Under the pieces are notes generated by a model that saw only the letters and a program-made list of their open reading frames with translations, made no database searches and was not told where the DNA came from. A stretch of 8,614 bases of DNA from an uncultured Neisseria sp. (lineage in GTDB: Bacteria > Pseudomonadota > Gammaproteobacteria > Burkholderiales > Neisseriaceae): the NCBI GenBank assembly GCA_927911515.1, contig CAKMQH010000272.1:1-8614 (forward strand). Direction: 5' to 3'. The translations under genes and the position numbers were made by a program. Within the stretch, counting starts at the first letter, position 1. Each line of letters starts with the position of its first letter. Positions 5,615 through 8,614 of the stretch are shown here, piece by piece.

Positions 5615-7041
5615 ATGGATAACAACTTTACCGAATCGCTGCACCAATTGGTTCAGAAAATCAATGATCCGTTGTGGGCAGGGCTGGTGTATGTCCTGTT
5701 GGGTGCAGGGCTGTTTTTCACGGTTGCCACCGGTTTCGTACAATTCCGCCTGCTCGGACGCAGTATCAAAGAGATGCTCGGCGGCCGCAAACAAGGCGAT
5801 GATCCGCACGGTATTACGCCGTTTCAGGCTTTCGTTACCGGACTTGCCAGCCGCGTAGGCGTGGGCAATATCGCAGGTGTAGCGATTGCCATCAGCAGTG
5901 GCGGGCCGGGCGCGGTATTCTGGATGTGGATCACCGCATTAATCGGTATGAGCTCGGCGTTTGTCGAATCTTCGCTGGCGCAGTTGTTCAAAATCCGCGA
6001 TTACGACAACCATCATTTCCGCGGCGGTCCTGCTTACTATATTACCCAAGGTTTGGGTCAGAAATGGTTGGGTATCGTATTTGCATTGAGCCTGATTTTC
6101 TGCTTCGGATTCGTTTATGAAGCCGTTCAAACCAACACCATCGCCGTAACCGCCAAAGCCGCGTGGGGCTGGGACGAACATGCGGTCGGCGTCGCATTGG
6201 TCATCATGACTGCGCCGATTATTTTCGGCGGTATCCGCCGCGTTTCCCGCTTCGCCGAAATGCTTGTCCCGCTGATGGCGACTTTATATCTGCTGATGGC
6301 GCTCTACATCATCATCACCAACATCAGCCTGATTCCTCATGTCTTCGGTCAGATTTTTGACAGCGCGTTCAACTTTAAAGCTGCCGGCGGCGGCCTGCTC
6401 GGCGGTTTGATTTCGCAAACATGATGATCGGTATCAAACGCGGCCTGTATTCCAATGAGGCAGGTCAAGGTTCTGCGCCTAACGCCGCCGCAGCAGCCGA
6501 AGTCAAACACCCTGTTTCCCAAGGTATGATTCAAATGCTGGGCGTATTCGTCGATACGATTATCGTGTGCTCCTGCACGGCGTTTATCGTTTTGGTTTAC
6601 CAACAACCTTACGGCGATTTGAACGGCGCAGAGCTGACCCAAGCAGCGATTATCAGCCAAGTCGGTGCATGGGGCGCAGATTTCTTGGCAATCATTCTGT
6701 TTATGTTTGCCTTCTCTACCGTCATCGGCAACTATGCCTACGCCGAATCCAATGTGCAGTTCATCAAAAACCATTGGCTGCTGACCGCTTTGTTCCGTAT
6801 GCTCGTTTTGGGCTGGGTGTATTTCGGCGCAGTCGCCAACGTGCCGCTGGTTTGGGATATGGCGGATATGGCAATGGGTACGATGGCATGGATCAACCTG
6901 GTCGCCATCCTACTCCTCTCTCCGCTTGCCCTCCTACTGTTGAGGGACTACACGGCGAAACTGAAAATGGGCAAAGACCCTGTCTTCAAACTTTCCGAAC
7001 ATCCGGGTTTGAAACGCAAAATCAAATCCGATATTTGGTAA
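5615..7041 (+). pseudogene. AGCS-family sodium:alanine/glycine symporter, split by a 1-base deletion
   Basis: Members of this inner-membrane family take up alanine or glycine with Na+ (or H+). The start at 5615 is chosen over the in-frame ATG at 5558 because AAAGGA lies just before it. The N-terminal part (269 residues) contains GVGNIAGVA and the family signature PGAVFWMW. It stops at TGA 6422-6424. The C-terminal part opens at an ATG at 6421 and carries the conserved block LYSNEAGQGSAPNAAAAAEVKHP, later helices and a charged tail (206 residues). Adding one base after AC at 6419-6420 gives ISQT-MMIGIKRG in one frame and a 475-residue protein of normal length. The two frames overlap as ATGA, so reinitiation is conceivable, but a symporter broken between transmembrane helices would probably be inactive. 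A 19-bp hairpin terminator follows. Alanine against glycine preference cannot be told from sequence. Confidence 0.88.
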
Positions 7042-7057
7042 AGCCATAGCCCGGTTA

Positions 7058-7101
7058 AAAAGGTCGTCTGAAATACCATGTAGTATTTCAGACGACCTTT
7101 T
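7058..7101. terminator. DUS-built bidirectional terminator after the symporter gene
   Basis: DUS copies at 7061-7072 and (reversed) 7087-7098 are extended on both sides to a perfect 19-bp stem (7058-7076 with 7083-7101) around a 6-nt loop. T4 lies at the end of the stem, and ACTTTTT follows on the + strand. It starts 17 bases after the symporter stop and is the strongest hairpin in the window. Confidence 0.9.
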
Positions 7102-7276
7102 ACTTTTTACCGAAAATATTTAATGCAATGACGGCTCGATCTTAGCTTTATCTTCCCAAACCAATCTGTTCCACCCTATCCGCAAACCCTTTATTTCAGA
7201 AGCCTGTATCTCCCTATCGATTCCCGTTACAATACTGTCCGATAAACCCAAAAATCTCAACAAGATAGCCCCAATC

Positions 7277-8423
7277 ATGAACGCCTCACAACGCGAACGC
7301 TTCGTCAAACGCTGGCTCAACTCCTACGAACGCTACCGCTACCGCCGCCTCATACACGCCGTCCGGCTCGGACTTGCCGTACTGTTCGCCACCCTGCTCG
7401 CCAAACTTCTCCACCTCCAACACGGCGAATGGATAGGCATGACCGTATTCGTCGTACTCGGCATGCTCCAATTTCAAGGCGCGATTTACTCCAAAGCCGT
7501 CGAACGCATGCTCGGTACGGTCATCGGTTTGGGCGCGGGTTTGACCGTATTGTGGCTCAACCAGCACTACTTCCATGGCGGCATTCTTTTCTACTTGACC
7601 GTCGGCACTGCCAGCGCAGCAGCAGGTTGGGCGGCAGTCGGCAAAAACGGCTACGTCCCCATGCTTGCCGGACTGACCATGTGCATGCTCATCGGCGACA
7701 ACAGCAACAACTGGCTCGACAGCGGCCTTATGCGCGCCATGAACGTCCTGATCGGCGCCGCCATCGCCATCGTTTCCGCAAAACTCCTCCCCCCTGCGTT
7801 CCACGCTCATGTGGCGGTTTATGCTTGCCGACAACCTGACCGAATGCGGCAAAATGATTGCTGAAATCAGCAACGGCAAACGCATGACCCGCGAGCGACT
7901 GGAGCAAAACATGGTCAAAATGCGCCAAATCAACGCCCGCATGGTCAAAAGCCGCAGCCACCTCGCCGCCACATCAGGGGAAAGCCACATCAGCCCTGCC
8001 ATGATGGAAGCCATGCAGCACGCCCACCGCAAAATCGTCAACACCACCGAGCTGCTCCTCACCACCGCCGCCAAGCTGCAAGCCCCCACCCTCAACGAAC
8101 ACGAAATCCGCCTGCTCGACCGCCATTTCAACCGCCTCCAACGCGACCTGCGCCTGACCGTCCGCCTCATCAAAGGCCACTACGCCCGCCGCATCCGCAT
8201 CGACACCTCCATCAATCCCGAACTGGGCAAACTCGCCGCCCGCCTCCATTACGAATGGCAAGGCTTCCTCTGGCTCAGCACCAATATGCGCAACGAAATT
8301 TCCGCACTCGTCATCCTCCTGCAACGCAGCCGCCGCAAGTGGCTGGACAAGCACGAACTCCAACGCCTGCGCGAACACCTGCGCGAAACCCGCGAAGGCG
8401 ATTTGGAAGAAGAGGTCGTCTGA
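7277..8423 (+). pseudogene. FUSC/aromatic-acid-exporter-like membrane protein, frameshifted in a C6 run
   Basis: The N-terminal part (residues 24-175) has about six hydrophobic helices in the pattern of the FUSC domain, which is found in fusaric-acid-resistance and aromatic-acid efflux proteins. The C-terminal part (about 190 residues) is soluble, charged and helical (ADNLTECGKMIAEISNGKRMT onward). The first frame reads to SAKLLPP and then becomes nonsense (AFHAHVAVYACRQP), ending at 7864. Removing one C from the run at 7789-7794 gives SAKLLPLRSTLMWRFMLADN and joins the second frame, for a 381-residue protein. The second frame read alone would start at an internal ATG (7809) without helices. 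No strong ribosome-binding site precedes 7277. A TACAAT at 7228-7233 may be a -10 box, but I see no good -35. The last codons (GAG GTC GTC TGA) lie in a DUS. The substrate is unknown. Confidence 0.8.
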
Positions 8424-8424
8424 A
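8413..8424 (+). repeat. DNA uptake sequence containing the stop codon of the FUSC-like gene
   Basis: A perfect AGGTCGTCTGAA whose TGA (8421-8423) is the stop codon of the FUSC-like gene; the DUS also encodes its last two residues, Val-Val. No inverted partner follows. Confidence 0.9.
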
Positions 8425-8482
8425 AACAAATCCTTTCGAAAAATGTGAACTTCAGCGGAGTTAAACAAAGTTTCTGCGAAGC

Positions 8483-8590
8483 TATAGTGGATTAAATTTA
8501 AAATCAGGACAAGGCGACGAAGCCGCAGACAGTACAGATAGTACGGCAAGGCGAGGTAACGCCGTACTGGTTTAAAGTTAATCCACTATA
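8483..8590. mobile_element. Complete short-form Correia repeat enclosed element (108 bp)
   Basis: A miniature inverted-repeat element running from TATAGTGGATTAA to TTAATCCACTATA, with TA at both ends as the usual target duplication. The core holds the familiar Correia segments ATCAGGACAAGGCGACGAAG, CAGACAGTACAGATAGTACGG and ACGCCGTACTGG, here without the roughly 50-bp IHF-site insert of the long form. It has no coding capacity, and movement would need a transposase supplied elsewhere. It lies about 60 bases after the FUSC-like gene, and nothing recognisable follows in the last 24 bases. The inner ends of the terminal repeats read TTTAAA-rich (ATTAAATTTAAAATC; TTTAAAGTTAAT) rather than the ATTAACAAAAA form I recall from meningococcal copies. 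Confidence 0.9.
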
Positions 8591-8614
8591 CAAATCACAG
8601 CGTTTCATCAATAA

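Noticed and set aside
7286..8173. Open frame of 295 codons opposite the FUSC-like gene
   Set aside because: Low-complexity shadow; the + strand frames encode a coherent membrane protein on both sides of the indel.

Overview
The window is chromosomal DNA of a Neisseria species, most likely a commensal of the N. mucosa / N. sicca / N. macacae group. It carries thirteen copies of the neisserial DNA uptake sequence (DUS). Eleven have the AGGTCGTCTGAA core (one is 11/12), a dialect described for that group. The pair in front of pyrE has the AGGCCGTCTGAA form instead. Two Correia-type (CREE) miniature elements and the products of the genes also point to Neisseria. The content is housekeeping and metabolic; I see no phage, plasmid, CRISPR or defence genes and no rRNA or tRNA.

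Layout. From 1 to 2749 on the + strand come pyrE (pyrimidine synthesis, frameshifted), a small zinc-ribbon/coiled-coil/tail-anchored protein, and argA (first step of arginine synthesis). The last two overlap by ATGA. A hairpin at 2833-2886 separates them from a minus-strand operon. Read 5' to 3', that operon is a consensus-like promoter (4387-4359), a yybP-ykoY manganese riboswitch ending in an intrinsic terminator (4349-4176), a TMEM165/GDT1 (UPF0016) family probable manganese exporter (4153-3581) and an RluA-type pseudouridine synthase (3570-2947). Behind it lies a 72-bp, internally deleted CREE, then an unrecognised two-helix membrane protein, also on the minus strand and frameshifted in an A5 run. 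Divergent from that gene is an AGCS-family sodium:amino-acid symporter (frameshifted, 5615-7041), closed by a 19-bp DUS-built terminator. A FUSC/aromatic-acid-exporter-like membrane protein follows (frameshifted in a C6 run, 7277-8423), and the window ends with a complete 108-bp CREE.

The clearest regulatory logic is in the manganese operon. The 3' strand of aptamer helix P1 shares bases with the 5' arm of the terminator, so ligand-stabilised P1 should prevent termination and switch the exporter on when manganese is high. This is a known riboswitch class and transporter family, seen here in a complete, readable arrangement.

Two themes deserve attention. Four of the eight genes are each broken by a single-base indel while the rest of each protein looks intact, which suggests sequencing or assembly error, or less likely real decay or phase variation. 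DUS copies are also embedded in functional positions: as the whole spacer between two genes, as a stop codon, inside argA, and as terminator stems. I found no convincing wholly undescribed system.
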